Shown here one piece after another: positions 13,401-24,352 of a stretch of DNA of 64,000 bases; positions within the stretch are counted from its first letter, which is position 1; each line of letters begins with the position of its first letter. The notes beneath the pieces are model-generated. The model was given only the letters and a program-made list of their open reading frames with translations. It had not been told where the DNA came from and searched no databases. The translations under genes were made by a program, and so were the position numbers. This DNA comes from Nymphaea colorata. Taxonomy: Eukaryota > Streptophyta > Magnoliopsida > Nymphaeales > Nymphaeaceae. The stretch is from the NCBI RefSeq assembly GCF_008831285.2, contig NC_045144.1, forward strand, positions 11,511,672 through 11,575,671. The letters run 5' to 3'.

Positions 13401-14144
13401 CATGTTGTTGTTCATCTCCTCTGCTTGCAGCAATCGCCAAATTGCTGGTTCGCTCGGATCAAATAGGAGTTTGGTTTTCGAATATTTGTCAAAAATATAT
13501 GGTTAATAAAAATTTCAAGAAATATTAAAAATTAATTAGAATCTGGCCAGTCTCACTCTTAAATTGGCCATGAAATGTAATATGCTTGCAGTCGGCTCAA
13601 TTGGATGAGCGTGAGAATTAGGGGATGCACAGGTGACCAACTCCTGGTAGAAGGCAAAGGAAGAGCCTGAGAAATCTTTGCTTCTTTTTCTTCTTTTGAT
13701 TGTTTAGAATTTGATTGATCTAGTTTCCATGGGCATGGACACATCAGCTTTTTTATCTTCCCCATTTTTATAAGACTTTTTGGGAAGCGATTGTAAATAT
13801 GGTATAGAGATGGTTGGTTGGCATTCATTTGACATGCAATTTCCATCTCTTGAAATAAATTTATTTGTACAAATGTGAAGCTTCCGCCCCTTCCCTCCCT
13901 CCTCTCTCTCCTTTCGTTTGATATTTTTCCACCAAACAATGCCAACCAGAACTACCCAATGCCTTTTTATCATCAAAATCAGACGCCAAATTTTGTGGGC
14001 TCATTTAGGAGAACCAGAGACACTCAAACCTGGTCCCTTCTCCAGCCATCACCACCAAACCTGGCCACAGCCACAGGTGCAGAATGGTTGCACTCTTTTG
14101 CTTTTTCTTGCTTTTTTTTTGCTCGTCTTCTTTGTCATTTCAAT
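7410..14144. other. Intergenic stretch without recognisable gene
   Basis: AT-rich DNA with many short microsatellites and a perfect 43-bp tandem duplication (7944-8029). A 28-bp sequence TGAAGGGATAATTTCATC... occurs twice at about 10444 and 10528. Two CACTACA-like starts (about 12405 and 13045) resemble CACTA transposon termini but have no visible partner ends. Open frames up to about 160 codons (for example minus strand 11199-11684) have low-complexity or lysine/serine-rich composition and no domain I recognise. Confidence 0.55.
7944..8029. repeat. Perfect 43-bp tandem duplication
   Basis: Two adjacent identical 43-bp units beginning GTTCCTAATTTCTAACTGC and ending CTATGGCTGC. Exact identity suggests a recent slippage or duplication event. 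Confidence 0.95.
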
Positions 14145-14450
14145 TTTTTTTTTTTTTTTTGGCCGGCCTTTACCTTTGAGGAGAATACCTCACCACACCT
14201 GAGGAGAATACCTCACCACACCAAAGGCTACTACAGAACGCCATCTTTTTCATGGTTTTGTGTAGCTTTGTAACGTGTCATACCCACTTCAACTTATGAG
14301 TTTCAACGAGACAAAATGTTAATAGGTTGTTATTTTCGTGGAATACACATAAATCACCTTTATGCATACCCAGTACTCGCAATTACTAACCCAGAGGAAC
14401 AACTACACTCGCTCTGAGCCCATCTCTCAACACTCATTTTGCTACTTGCC
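14145..14450. repeat. Dispersed repeat copy, inverted partner at 38060-38335
   Basis: Begins with a poly-T run followed by GGCCGGCCTTTACCT and a duplicated GAGGAGAATACCTCACCACAC. It continues through CACCTTTATGCATACC, CAGAGGAACAACTACAC and GAGCCCATCTCTCAAC. The reverse complement of 38060-38335 follows the same order of blocks with scattered substitutions. It looks like two copies of one transposable-element family, but the element class is not evident. Confidence 0.8.
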
Positions 14451-17448
14451 AAGGTTTCAAAGAACACTCAGGCTTCCACCTCTTCGCACTTTCATGTTTG
14501 ATTCTTCCAGACATTTGATTGCAAAGGCAAATAACATTTCCTAATCCTTGAGCTCCTTGACATCACTGAACCCATCTTCATAGCTGACACAAAGAATCTT
14601 TCCAGTCTTCTCCTTCAATTGACTGATAGCAAGGGCTTGAAACTTCCTCCTTGACCCTCAAAGGAATACCTAAGACAAATCGAAGGTACATCGTCATGCA
14701 GCAAAATTCCTTTTCAAAAATAGTTGGTTTATTAAAACTTCTTAACGTCAAGTGATATATTACCTAGATTGTTTTCCCTTTTCCTTCGAGAAGAGTACGT
14801 TTATAAAACCAAGTGACCTTTGGTTGGAAGAATAGAAATGACTAGGATGGTTTTTGCAAACTAAACATAGCAAGAAAGCACTCCCCTTGAACTCACCCTA
14901 TAAACATAGGGCTTTGTGATGGAAGGGTTCATAACAAGATGAATTTCTTAGACTTCTCCTATTGTAAGGGTTCCTTGAGAAAAAGGGGAAAAAATGACTA
15001 AGAGAAAAGGTTTCCAACTCCGCTACCCAATTAAAACACCACTTTCAAAGCTGACGCGAAAGTTGAAGGTTGACAAGATGAAAGGATGGATTCCATAGCC
15101 CATGACACATAATAATGTAGGTGTAACTTTGAGGAATGGTAGGAGGGAAAGGTACTCTTTGCCTTCCATTTCATATAAAATAAATTAACTCAGATTGTTG
15201 AAGAGATATAACACACTAGAAATGAAAAACATGACAGCTCAATCCTCTCAACCTAATCAGCAGCAGCATGATTCAATCTGCTCGTTGTCAAAAACCGTAA
15301 CATATACAACATGTCTTCTAATTGCCACAGCAATTGGTACTGACGCAGATCTTCAAATAAGTCAACAACTAATTCAAAATCAATCAGTAAAATTTATAGC
15401 AGCAAACTATCTCATTTTTTCTTTGAGAAAGAAGCCCCAACTTGGCGAACAAAACAAATCACACATACCCAAGCTATGATACCATGTGAACAAACTAAAT
15501 ATCTCACAAATAGGCAAATCTATGACACTTCTGAATCACAAATTAATTTGTTAAGAACCTCACAAATAGCCCTTTAAAAACTTGATCGACCAACAAACAG
15601 AAAACAACATAAGCTGTTGGGATCTCCAACAGCTTGAAACATAGCCCATGCAGAGTCCTTGGCTCTCTACAGCTAAGATATTCAGCTGGTAAAGCAGAAA
15701 AAGAAAATAAAGTAAAATAAAATAAAAGACCACAAAGATAAGAAAAATAAAAAATATGAGATTACACAAAGCAAAAAAAATACATACTGCTGACTTCCTA
15801 ACATAGTAGATGACATCTACAGTAAAAGATATTCAGTGTTTCATAGCAACATATGAAAAGCATGTCCACCACAGTAAGCATTTTCATTTACTTATGCCAC
15901 ATACCAAGACTCGTTTAACCAATCCCTTGGCATTACAATGCAGAAGAACCCATATGAATGAATGCATACAGAAATACAAATATCATACTGGATTGGAAAG
16001 CAATCGATGATCACATGATGAACATACATATATGTTCACTCACTTTGACAATTACAAAAAAAAAAATCAATACTGATTTAAATAATTCTGCTTCTCCTCA
16101 GACGCCTCAAAGAATAACATGAAAAAGGGAAGTTAAAGAATTAAATTGCCTAAGAATTACTTATGAAAGCTAATGACAGACTTAACGTACTCCAATGTGA
16201 ATGAAATACAAAAAAGTGCTGTTGAAGCATACCAAAAACAAGGTATATATACACACAAAAATTTCATGAAACAACTTGAGGACTAGCACAACGAAGACAA
16301 CAAATCAGTGAGAGAGACAGGAAAAGATAACATACAAGAGCTGTGTCGGCCATGGCAGACGCAGAGCCTTAGCCAGAGAGAGAGAGAACATGTTAACATA
16401 GATGTTTCAGAAACGACCGCATATGAGAACACCCACCAGCGATTAGGGCTGGACCACCTTCTTTCTGCAGGCCAGGGCTGTAAATCAGAGACAAAGAATG
16501 AGTATCTAAGCAGAGAAAGGCATTTTGTCTCGGCCATGGCCTACTCAGAATCTGGATTGAGCGACAAAAAGGGAGAGGGGGTGGAGAAAGAAGGTTTAGT
16601 GCATACCTTGAAGAAGAGCGGGAGCTCGGAGGGAGACGGGTTGCATGGCAGTTGAAGAAGAAGAGGGGAGATGCAGGGGAAGAGCCTGCGGCTGAGATGT
16701 TTCACCGAGAGGACAGGGAAAGAAGTTGAAGAAGAAGAGGGGAGACGCAGGGAAGAGCCTGCGGCTGAGTGGTTTCATCGAGAGCAAAGGGAAAGTGTGT
16801 GGGATGGAGTTTAGAAGTTCGTCTGGGTTTAAATGTTAGGGAAAGCAAACAATTTCTTGGTGAGAGAGAGAGAGACGGACGTTGAATACCTGAATGAGGC
16901 CGAAAGGCTTCCTTCTTGGGAATTAATTTTGATTTCCCATTATCGCGGAATTCCTTAATTTTCTTGCTTTCCATTAATGAATTAACAAATAGTCCAACTC
17001 CAGATTAAAAAGGATGTTCAGATTAGAATATTCCAGTCCCTTTAATTGTACGTACATGGTAAATTGGTGGATCCGGTGCCCACCAATTAACATCCAAATA
17101 CTCAATTTAATGTGTTTACAGACCCAATAGTCATCAATGCTTTCCAAAACCTTTATCCAATAAATTAGGATCTGTATCCCGTGGGAAATAAGCAGGTCCA
17201 AAAAACTGCAAGGTTTCAAAGTGACCCGGTTTTGATTAGGCAATTTCTTGTGAAAAAGGCCACAATCGACGATCGATTTCTGCCGAGGCCTTCAGCTAAA
17301 TACAAACTAATGAGGGAGAGGGGGGCGGGCAACATGATGTACCCCCATCCCTCATCAGTCGTATCAGCCACTCGACTCACTGCATGCGGCCAACGACTGC
17401 CCATATATTTATTTATTTACTATATATGTATATGTATATTTATTTATT

Positions 17449-17488
<40 letters not shown>

Positions 17489-19800
17489 TCTCTCTCTCTC
17501 TCATACAAGGCTTTTCTAACAACACTTAACCACTTAAAATCCTTCAAATGATATCCATTGGTCAACATGATCCCGTACGCCTATGGTCTACTTTTTCTAA
17601 TCATTTGTATCTACTCCTTCGAATTGCCTTCAATTGATCAAAATTTTGTGGTCGTATGAATTTTCAGTATGTTACCATCTTTCCCCTTCTTCAACATTCT
17701 TGACTGTCTCATTGTATGAGTATGATTTGAATGACCTTAGCAAGTATGAGATGTATATTCATGCTTAACATGATGTCAGTATTACCCTTCATTAGCTTTA
17801 AAGGCTTGGCATCATGGATAACAAATCTACTCACCTGTGTTGGACATGCTGTTTGCATGCAACCCATACTGATAAGACAATGTACCAATTCACTAAGTGT
17901 AGAAGAGCAGATTAAAATGTCATACAATTACCATGGTAGTCATCAAACCAATAACATCAAACGCCTAATATCTCTACTTTTGAGAGAGAAAGGCTAAACT
18001 AGTATCAGTATTCTATCAGACAATATAAAATCGATAAAACAAGATAATAGACAAATAGTATCATTAATGAACGAACATGAATGGGAATCTAGCAAACAAA
18101 ACACCTTTTATAAAGCTTTGACAAAAATTTTACACTCAGTTTACGACTGGACACCTATTATGACATGTCTAGACAATTGCATAAATGAAAGGAATTGCAT
18201 CATGGATTCATAAATACATATATCAGTGTCCAATGAAATCAGTTTACAACTTTCCATAGATTGAGTGAGAGAGAGAGACAGTGATACGAAGTTTGCATTA
18301 CACAACAATGTCTTGAGGAGTACACACGAAAAGTTAGAAAATGCACTCTCAAGGTTTCTGTATGTGATTGTGGTTTTATGAGATACAATGTGCTTTTTGT
18401 CTGTAAGAAAGCTAAACATTGCACAGAAATTCATGAGAAATGAGAGGAAACGATCTCTCAAGCTTCCCATATGTGACTAATGATCATTAAAATCAATGAG
18501 GAAACAAATAGGTTTCTCTTTAATGAAAGCAGTCTCTTGCACAGAAATTCAAGAGAAATGTCGGAGATTGGTGTATCATGGTTCCAATATGTGATTACTG
18601 ATCATTGTTACCAACAAGGAAAAATGTTTTTCTAGAGCATATCCTTCCCCTAAGTAGAATGTGTACAATCATGGCCAAGCTTGTCTATAGCTGAATATTG
18701 AACTTTCCACAAGCTTTACTTCAAAATCATTGTTCATATATGGCACAATCAAAACTAAAGCAGTTTCTATATTTAACAAGGATTTGAACTAACCTTTCTT
18801 CCTCAAAGACAGAAATGATTTCTCTGCTTTAGTACTTGTGTAAATCGATGATGGGTTTCCTTGGTATTTCAGCATGTGCAAATCAACATTTTCACTTACC
18901 AATTTGGGGCATTTACTAATTGACCCAAACTTCAGAGGTAATGTCGGAATTTATGAACTGTTCTAAGCCCGCTGCCTGGTTCACCACAGCTTAAGAGTGG
19001 CCCTCCATATCAGTATATATGCATTCTTTACCATCGAAGGTGTGCTCTCCTTGTACCGTCTTGCAGGCCACTAGGACCTTCTCCCTATCAATTTTTGAGT
19101 AAGGAACTCCCATACCAACCATGATTTTATCCTTCTCCTCCAAGTAGTCAAACTTGTAACCCAGTCAAGGTTGGGAGTGACAATTTCTGTCTCCAAGAAC
19201 TGGGGCACTGGTATGTAACCTCTCACCCTCTCCTTGTAATCGGCCTATGATTTCATCCCCAATGGTCTGATATCCCTCAAAACCCTTGCAGTCGGATCTC
19301 GAAGGACCCTTCGGAATTTTATGAGGCTTTTCCCTGATTCTCATAGACTTGCCATTGGTAAGAGAATGCCCAACGTTTAACTTGCCCCCTTTTGGAACAT
19401 GATTGCAATTCACCAAGGGAAAAAGGTCACCAACTGTAATATCAAATAGTGGTGCCTGTTATTATCTTCGTTCCCTCCCATCCCTACATCTTGCTTTGAG
19501 TCGCCAGCCTCGTCTCCTCCTTGATCACCTGACTATTCATGCCATTCCCCCACGGCGGGTTCCAGGCTGCTTTGCACTCCTTCCATTCGCATGTGAGGCC
19601 TCCAGCAAAGCGACTTAGTGCTCTGCTGATAACTCCACATAAACATAAGAAGAATTATGAGTACCTTGCCGTTTGACTATTGGTAATAGGGCAATGGTGC
19701 CTTTCTTGGGTGATCGAATGAATGTGCCCCCATGGCCTAAATGGTGCTTCCCAATTCCAACTATTTCTATTTCCAACTTGAATCAACATGAAGTATGAAT
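14451..19800. other. Intergenic stretch without recognisable gene
   Basis: No protein motif recognised on either strand. It contains a 74-bp tandem duplication at 16651-16797, GA-rich tracts near 16370 and 16865, and TA and CT tracts at 17455-17500. A weakly coding-looking minus strand stretch at about 19000-19600 (with segments such as YKERVRGYIPVPQFLE) may be the decayed downstream part of the retroelement whose leader is at 20.3 kb. Stops break it every few dozen codons. Confidence 0.5.
16651..16797. repeat. Two-copy 74-bp tandem repeat
   Basis: Two adjacent units start GTTGAAGAAGAAGAGGGGAG and contain AGAGCCTGCGGCTGAG followed by TTTCAYCGAGAG. The offset is 74 bp with a few substitutions. 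The unit is GA-rich. Confidence 0.9.
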
Positions 19801-19814
19801 GAACATCCAAGATT

Positions 19815-20351
19815 TCATAAAATCTGGCTCATTCCTTTTTCATCAACATTAACGATTGTATGGCCATTTTCTTGTAGGTTCTCTTCACTTCCTGCAATCT
19901 CTTGCTTCATGACCTCAACGCAAGGGAAATTATTGTTGCTACCATAAAAAACGAGTTGATGACAGACCTTAACCGTCTCTTTGTCTTGAGAGGCGGACAC
20001 TACCTTTGCTATTTGTTCTCCATCCTTGTATGACAACTCTAGAATGTTCTCAGTTCTGATCACCTTACCATCTAAGTTGTTAAGCAATTGTTCCAGCAGG
20101 TCTTTGAAAGCCTTTTGCTGTGCCATTATCATTCCCAATCTCTTATCCATGGATTCTCGGGAATGCTCGATCTTCCCAACCTTCCTTTCCATCGCCTCCG
20201 TGAACTTGTCCATCATTTGGTTCTCTTCCTCCAATTGCTTGCAGAAGGATTCAAGAACTGCGGGATCCTCATCCTCATCAACAGACAATGTGAAGAGGTG
20301 GTTTGGTTTGGTGAAGAAGACGACCGGCTCTGATACCATTTTAGCCACCAC
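19815..20351 (-). CDS. Gag-like coiled-coil ORF of a minus-strand retroelement
   Basis: A 178-codon open frame, mostly charged and helical. Residues roughly 25-110 are rich in E, K, M and Q with coiled-coil character (LEEENQMMDKFTEAMERK, KAFKDLLEQLLNNLDGK). Its ATG directly overlaps a tRNA-iMet primer-binding-site match (20326-20338), so it begins at the first position after an LTR. That position and the charged helical composition suggest the N-terminal part of a retroelement gag. No UBN2, zinc-knuckle or gag_pre-integrase motif was seen downstream (lower coordinates). It could instead be the leader ORF of a non-autonomous element. Function is inferred from position rather than from a family match. 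Confidence 0.45.
   Translation of the reverse strand: MVAKMVSEPVVFFTKPNHLFTLSVDEDEDPAVLESFCKQLEEENQMMDKFTEAMERKVGKIEHSRESMDKRLGMIMAQQKAFKDLLEQLLNNLDGKVIRTENILELSYKDGEQIAKVVSASQDKETVKVCHQLVFYGSNNNFPCVEVMKQEIAGSEENLQENGHTIVNVDEKGMSQIL
20326..20338 (-). other. Primer-binding site matching initiator tRNA-Met
   Basis: Read on the minus strand this is TGGTATCAGAGCC, the classic plant LTR-retrotransposon PBS. The sequence just before it (minus strand) does not end in the usual CA, so the LTR boundary is unclear. Confidence 0.7.
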
Positions 20352-20473
20352 CTGCTAACATCCACCTGCTACGAGAAAACACTCACCCACACACACTGCC
20401 ATAACCCTGTTAGAGCAACCCTCACCAGAGGAAATCCCTAGTTCATCGATAACCCTAAGGACCCCCACAATTC

Positions 20474-20485
20474 CCTTATTTATAG
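20474..20485 (-). promoter_or_regulatory. TATA box of presumed LTR
   Basis: CTATAAATAAGG on the minus strand, about 140 bp upstream of the primer-binding site. This is a normal distance for an LTR promoter driving transcription toward the gag-like ORF. Confidence 0.45.
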
Positions 20486-20544
20486 TGATCTTCTCGATCA
20501 GTCCAGTAGACCTGATTCTTGATCCTCACCCTAGACTGTAACAG

Positions 20545-20706
20545 TCTCCAACCTGGTTCTTGAAATCGAGAGGCTCCTCAACTCAAACCGAGATGTCTCC
20601 CCAACTTTGTTCTTGAAACCGAGTTGCTCCCCGACCCAGTTCTTGAAGATGATACGTCACTCCAACTCGGTTCTTCAAACCGAGATGCCTCCCCAACCCA
20701 GTTCTA
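20545..20706. repeat. Tandem repeats upstream of the LTR TATA box
   Basis: Four to five imperfect units of about 30-45 bp carry the core GGTTCTTGAAACCGAG followed by TGCCTCCCCAAC. In minus-strand direction they sit immediately upstream of the TATA box, which is where U3 enhancer repeats of LTR retroelements lie. The enhancer role is inferred. Confidence 0.7.
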
Positions 20707-20892
20707 TGAAACTACCCCCACAACTAAACTCTCCGAGAGGTAAAACTCCATTTTGGGAGGTCGATGCAAGGGTGAATTCATACCTGGGTTATGTGGATGA
20801 TTGGAGGTGTCATGATGAGAGCTGCTAGAGCCAGTCTAGACTATGGAGTACCTGTCACGACATGCCAGTCAACCTGCAGAGTGATGTCAGGG

Positions 20893-20969
20893 CCATAATC
20901 TCCATAAAAATCAACAAGCACATGACTTTGAACTGTATAACATGCATGAAAGCCTACCTGCAAACCATG
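20893..20969. repeat. Dispersed direct repeat, copy 1 (partner 23604-23682)
   Basis: Shares CATAAAAATCAACAAGCA, AACTGTATAACATGCAT and AAAGCCTACCTGCAAACCATG with 23604-23682 in the same orientation, with several substitutions. The partner lies beside the Toc159 fragment. Confidence 0.8.
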
Positions 20970-21546
20970 AAATATCTCAGGCGTAGGGAGCTCAGGACAC
21001 CAGCTTTGCACAGAACTGCATCAGGTTTTATACTTAGAAGAGCCAATATTTTATCCTTTGTTGAAGAACATCTAGCAGAAATTGACAACCAGCCGTACTT
21101 GCTCTGAACAGATGATGGCTTTATACAAAGCTCTCTCCACTTTCGGTGTTGGATCGGGGCGTCCTCTTCCATGGCAATTGTGGAAGAAGCTGCGTCATTT
21201 TTTTTTTCTCTAGGAAAACCTCATTTGATATCTTGCATGTGTGCTCCTAATTTTGCTACAGATGATCAACACAAGAAAAGGGCTACAATAAAAAAAACTC
21301 AAACTTCCTTGGTGGCTTTGATAGAAACAGAACACGCTCTTATTTTAGTTTGGGAGCTTTTCTTTATACCCAGCATGATAAAAAACTAGGGCTCTTTTAG
21401 AATCACAGTTCAGGGAGAGAATTATCTTAGCCTTTCCTTTATTATCAAGGGAACATAGAATTTCTTACCCTCTCCAAATAAGATGTCATGTTTCTGTCCC
21501 GGTTTCCCACTTATCATGACATCTATCACAGTCAAAGAGAGAGGTC

Positions 21547-21990
21547 ACCCTTTTTCAATAAAAACAACAATCATAAATCGAAATTCGCCACAATAATAAA
21601 AAAATATAAAGATTTAAGCTAAATATGCTATGCATGATGTGTGAAACCATAAAGTTTATCTAAACTAATGCAATGCTACACTTCCTTTGATGAATAATGT
21701 TTTATCTAAACTAATGCAATGCTACACTTCCTTTGATGAATAATGTTTTATCTAAACTAATGCAATGCTACACTTCCTTTGATGAATACTCTGCTGCTCA
21801 CAAACCAGTGAAGTGGATGAAGCATTCCTCTTTTGGAATGCATGAGGAAGACTGAATGGATCAGGTTAGGAGGGGACATTGAGAGCATGATTGCCAATCG
21901 TGGATGTTGGGAGTTTTCAAAGAAGACTCAAAAGGAGGGAATGGTCCACGTATTTTGAGACAAAGGAGTTGAAATGTGGTTGCCCCTGGT
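21547..21990. repeat. Dispersed repeat, inverted partner at 38905-39092
   Basis: The reverse complement of 38905-39092 matches 21547-21655 and then 21884-21970. Shared blocks include AAAGATTTAAGCTAAATATG, ATGCATGATGTGTGAAACC and GTGGATGTTGGGAGT. The copy here carries about 220 extra bases between the two matching blocks, including the triplicated 46-bp unit. Confidence 0.8.
21655..21790. repeat. 46-bp unit in three tandem copies
   Basis: TTTATCTAAACTAATGCAAT and its continuation repeat three times at exactly 46-bp spacing with near-perfect identity. It sits within the segment that is absent from the homologous copy at 38.9-39.1 kb. Confidence 0.95.
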
Positions 21991-22317
21991 AGTGAATAAA
22001 TATCAGACCACCCACCCATTAGCGATCTTCTGATGTCATTGAAATATCGTGGTTGATGGACTACGATTACAAACTTCCTGATACGGATCGTGAAAAATTT
22101 GGTCACAGACTCTTTTCTATTCAATGAAGCCTCAACGTAGTCCCACCTGAAGAAGGTAACATTCTTCTGTCAAAAGACACTTCAGACAGATTGATCTTGT
22201 TTTGTTCATCGATTGGTTGACAACAGGAGTCTGAATTTCAATACTCGCTTTCAAGTGACTCCATAACAATAGAAACAGCCTGACCTTAGTGTTGAGTGAT
22301 TGAAGTCAGACAAAATA

Positions 22318-23048
22318 TAGTAGTGCAAAAATTCCTCTGTGTTCCCTAGCCCTGTGCCTGGCTCTGTAAATGTGCGCATTGTGGAAGACTTCTTCCTGTG
22401 AACCGACAAAGAACAAACAGAAGACCTCGTCTGGGTCGAAATTCTCATCAAAGAAGTCGTTCCTGGCTCTTCTTCTTCTCCTCCTAATATGGTGTTTCTG
22501 GTTAAACTGAAAATCTTCAACCAGACCTGTTTGGTTCATACTGCCTCCGCAATTCACCGTCACTCAAGCACTTGAAAGCTTTTGATACTATCTTGAATGC
22601 CTTGTCGGCACCGGGGCCTTATTTTTATCTGGATGAAATTTAAGGGACAATTTCCAGTAGGCTTTCTTGACTTCCTCCACAGAGGAAGTCTTCTCAAGGT
22701 CAAGAATTTCATAGTAATCCTTGCTCCTCGTGACTTGCCGAATCAATGCAGCATGTTCTCGGTGAAATCACATCTACCATTCGAAGAACCCGCGCGTGCC
22801 TTCTTTTCTTGCCGATTCGAATTCCCCTCTCATTCATAGTCTTGTTTCCCCTGAGATATTTCTTCCTTAGAAACTTCAGAATCACGATTCATTCTCTCAC
22901 AAGCAGCCAGAAGATCATCAACCTGCAAATTACCATCGAGGCGCCGCGCAATTCGAATGAACTTCAGCGCTCAGGATTCAACACCAGAAGCGAGTGCCTC
23001 TTTCACGATACTGATGCATCTCAATGCTTCATCCTTATTACCATCCAT
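22318..23048 (-). pseudogene. DnaJ/HSP40 pseudogene (ATJ49/DNAJB12-like)
   Basis: Broken copy of a J-domain co-chaperone gene. The family stimulates Hsp70 ATPase activity, and this subgroup is typically ER-membrane anchored. The start is the ATG at 23046-23048, opening MDGNKDEALRCI, as in plant ATJ49-type proteins. A TGA stop follows about 22 codons in, although the homologous reading resumes immediately after it. The J domain ([10 protein letters not shown], then [18 protein letters not shown]) lies at about 22600-22725 and keeps the HPD motif near 22620-22635. A single-base deletion just after NKAP shifts the frame. The region after the J domain (DFFDENFDPDEVFCLFF, then QEEVFHNAHIYRARHRAREH) is still clear to about 22335. 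Recognisable homology then stops, and the expected transmembrane segment and C-terminal domain were not found. No introns are visible, as in this usually intronless family. Confidence 0.9.
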
Positions 23049-23518
23049 GGATGAAACCATCCGAGTACCTCACACCAAATCCTTCACGCCCCTATTGGTA
23101 TCGATTTCTACACCGACTATACAAAATTAACCCCCTAATTTTGGTGCCAAGATCAGAAAAGAACACAAAAATTCACTGGACACATCTAACCACCATGTTC
23201 CTCTAAGTAAAGAAGGTCACCAATGGTACGAACAGAAACAATGAAGCCCATGAAAAATTGGGGATACCCAGGAAAAGTAACCAACAAAATTCAATAAAAT
23301 GAAATCAATTTCCAGAAAACAGAACTCGGGGACAATCTAAAACTCCAAAACTGATCAAAATTCCGATCTGTGAGTCCAATGAAGCCCCAATCTGACAAAC
23401 CCCCGTGAACTTGACTCTCAGTTTAAATCAAGCCTTAGTTCGATGATGATAACTAGCCAAATTCAACAAATCCTGGAAGAGGGTAGGCATGGAAGTGCTT
23501 TGAAGTCAGACAAAATAT

Positions 23519-23757
23519 TAAAAAGCTACTCCTGGCAAATAGAGGGCAGGAGCTGGTCATGGCCAGCGAAAATGGAGCTCCACCATATTCCAACAAGCAT
23601 GGCATCATGATCTTCATAAAAATCAACAAGCATAGGACTCTAAAACTGTATAACATGCATAAAAGCCTACCTGCAAACCATGCAAACAAAATATAGTAGT
23701 GCGCCAAAAAGCTACTCCTGGCAAATAGAGGGCAGGTCATGGCCAGCGAAAAAGAGC
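23519..23757. repeat. Direct repeat pair abutting the Toc159 fragment
   Basis: Positions 23519-23577 and 23706-23757 share AAAGCTACTCCTGGCAAATA, GAGGGCAGG and GTCATGGCCAGCGAAAA. The second copy ends exactly where the Toc159 reading frame becomes recognisable, so the repeat marks the breakpoint of that gene fragment. Between the copies lies 23604-23682, the partner of 20893-20969. Confidence 0.8.
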
Positions 23758-24352
23758 TAACCTGTAAAGAACCTGAGCAACAGCCGACTCGTCGAGTGAC
23801 TGTCCTAATCTGTAGACAAGGCGCAAAAAATTCATCCTGATCATGTTTATCTTGTCATGAAGCTTCTTCTCTTCATCATCCATGTTCTCTGTTTCTGATT
23901 CTCTCGTGGCTGAAGAACCAAAATTACCTGCACTACTAATTCTGCGAGGTGCAGACAGACCTAATGCCTGAACTGATGAGTGATGATCCCAAACTGGCAG
24001 GGTTTTGAGAGGTGGATCTGGCATTAACATTGCTCGTGGCCTTCAACAGAGCAGTCAGGGTAGCTGAATCAAACAACACTTTATCATCATCACCATATTC
24101 TTCTTCTTCTTCACTATCTGCTGCCTCAATGATGTGAGATGCGGTAGACCCGTTCTCAGCAAATCTGACGTCAGAGTTTCTGGAGAACTTCACGAAATTC
24201 TCTAACTCCCTGACGAAATTCAAATCGTCACTGTTGTCACCTGTAGCAATTGATCCATCATCAGCATCCAGCTCTTGCTTGTTTCTAATTTCGGAATCAT
24301 TTGGCCCCTGTGAACTAGTTCGGGGTGACTTATTCACGACCAAGTTCTGCAA
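23741..24352 (-). pseudogene. Toc159-family fragment: acidic domain and pre-GTPase linker
   Basis: Part of a chloroplast outer-membrane preprotein receptor of the Toc159 class, which binds transit peptides at the TOC import channel. Reading toward lower coordinates, an acidic stretch (ADSEEEEEYGDDD) is followed by VLFDSATLTALLKA, a hallmark of Toc159 just N-terminal to the GTPase domain. A frameshift of one or two bases lies at about 23960-24020. The reading then continues in another frame with FLRLVYRLGQ and AVAQVLYRLAL, the segment that directly precedes the G domain in intact proteins. Homology ends at about 23757. No GTPase domain follows here, and the missing domain is found at 41.6 kb on the other strand. 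A partial, frameshifted pseudogene is the best reading. Confidence 0.88.
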
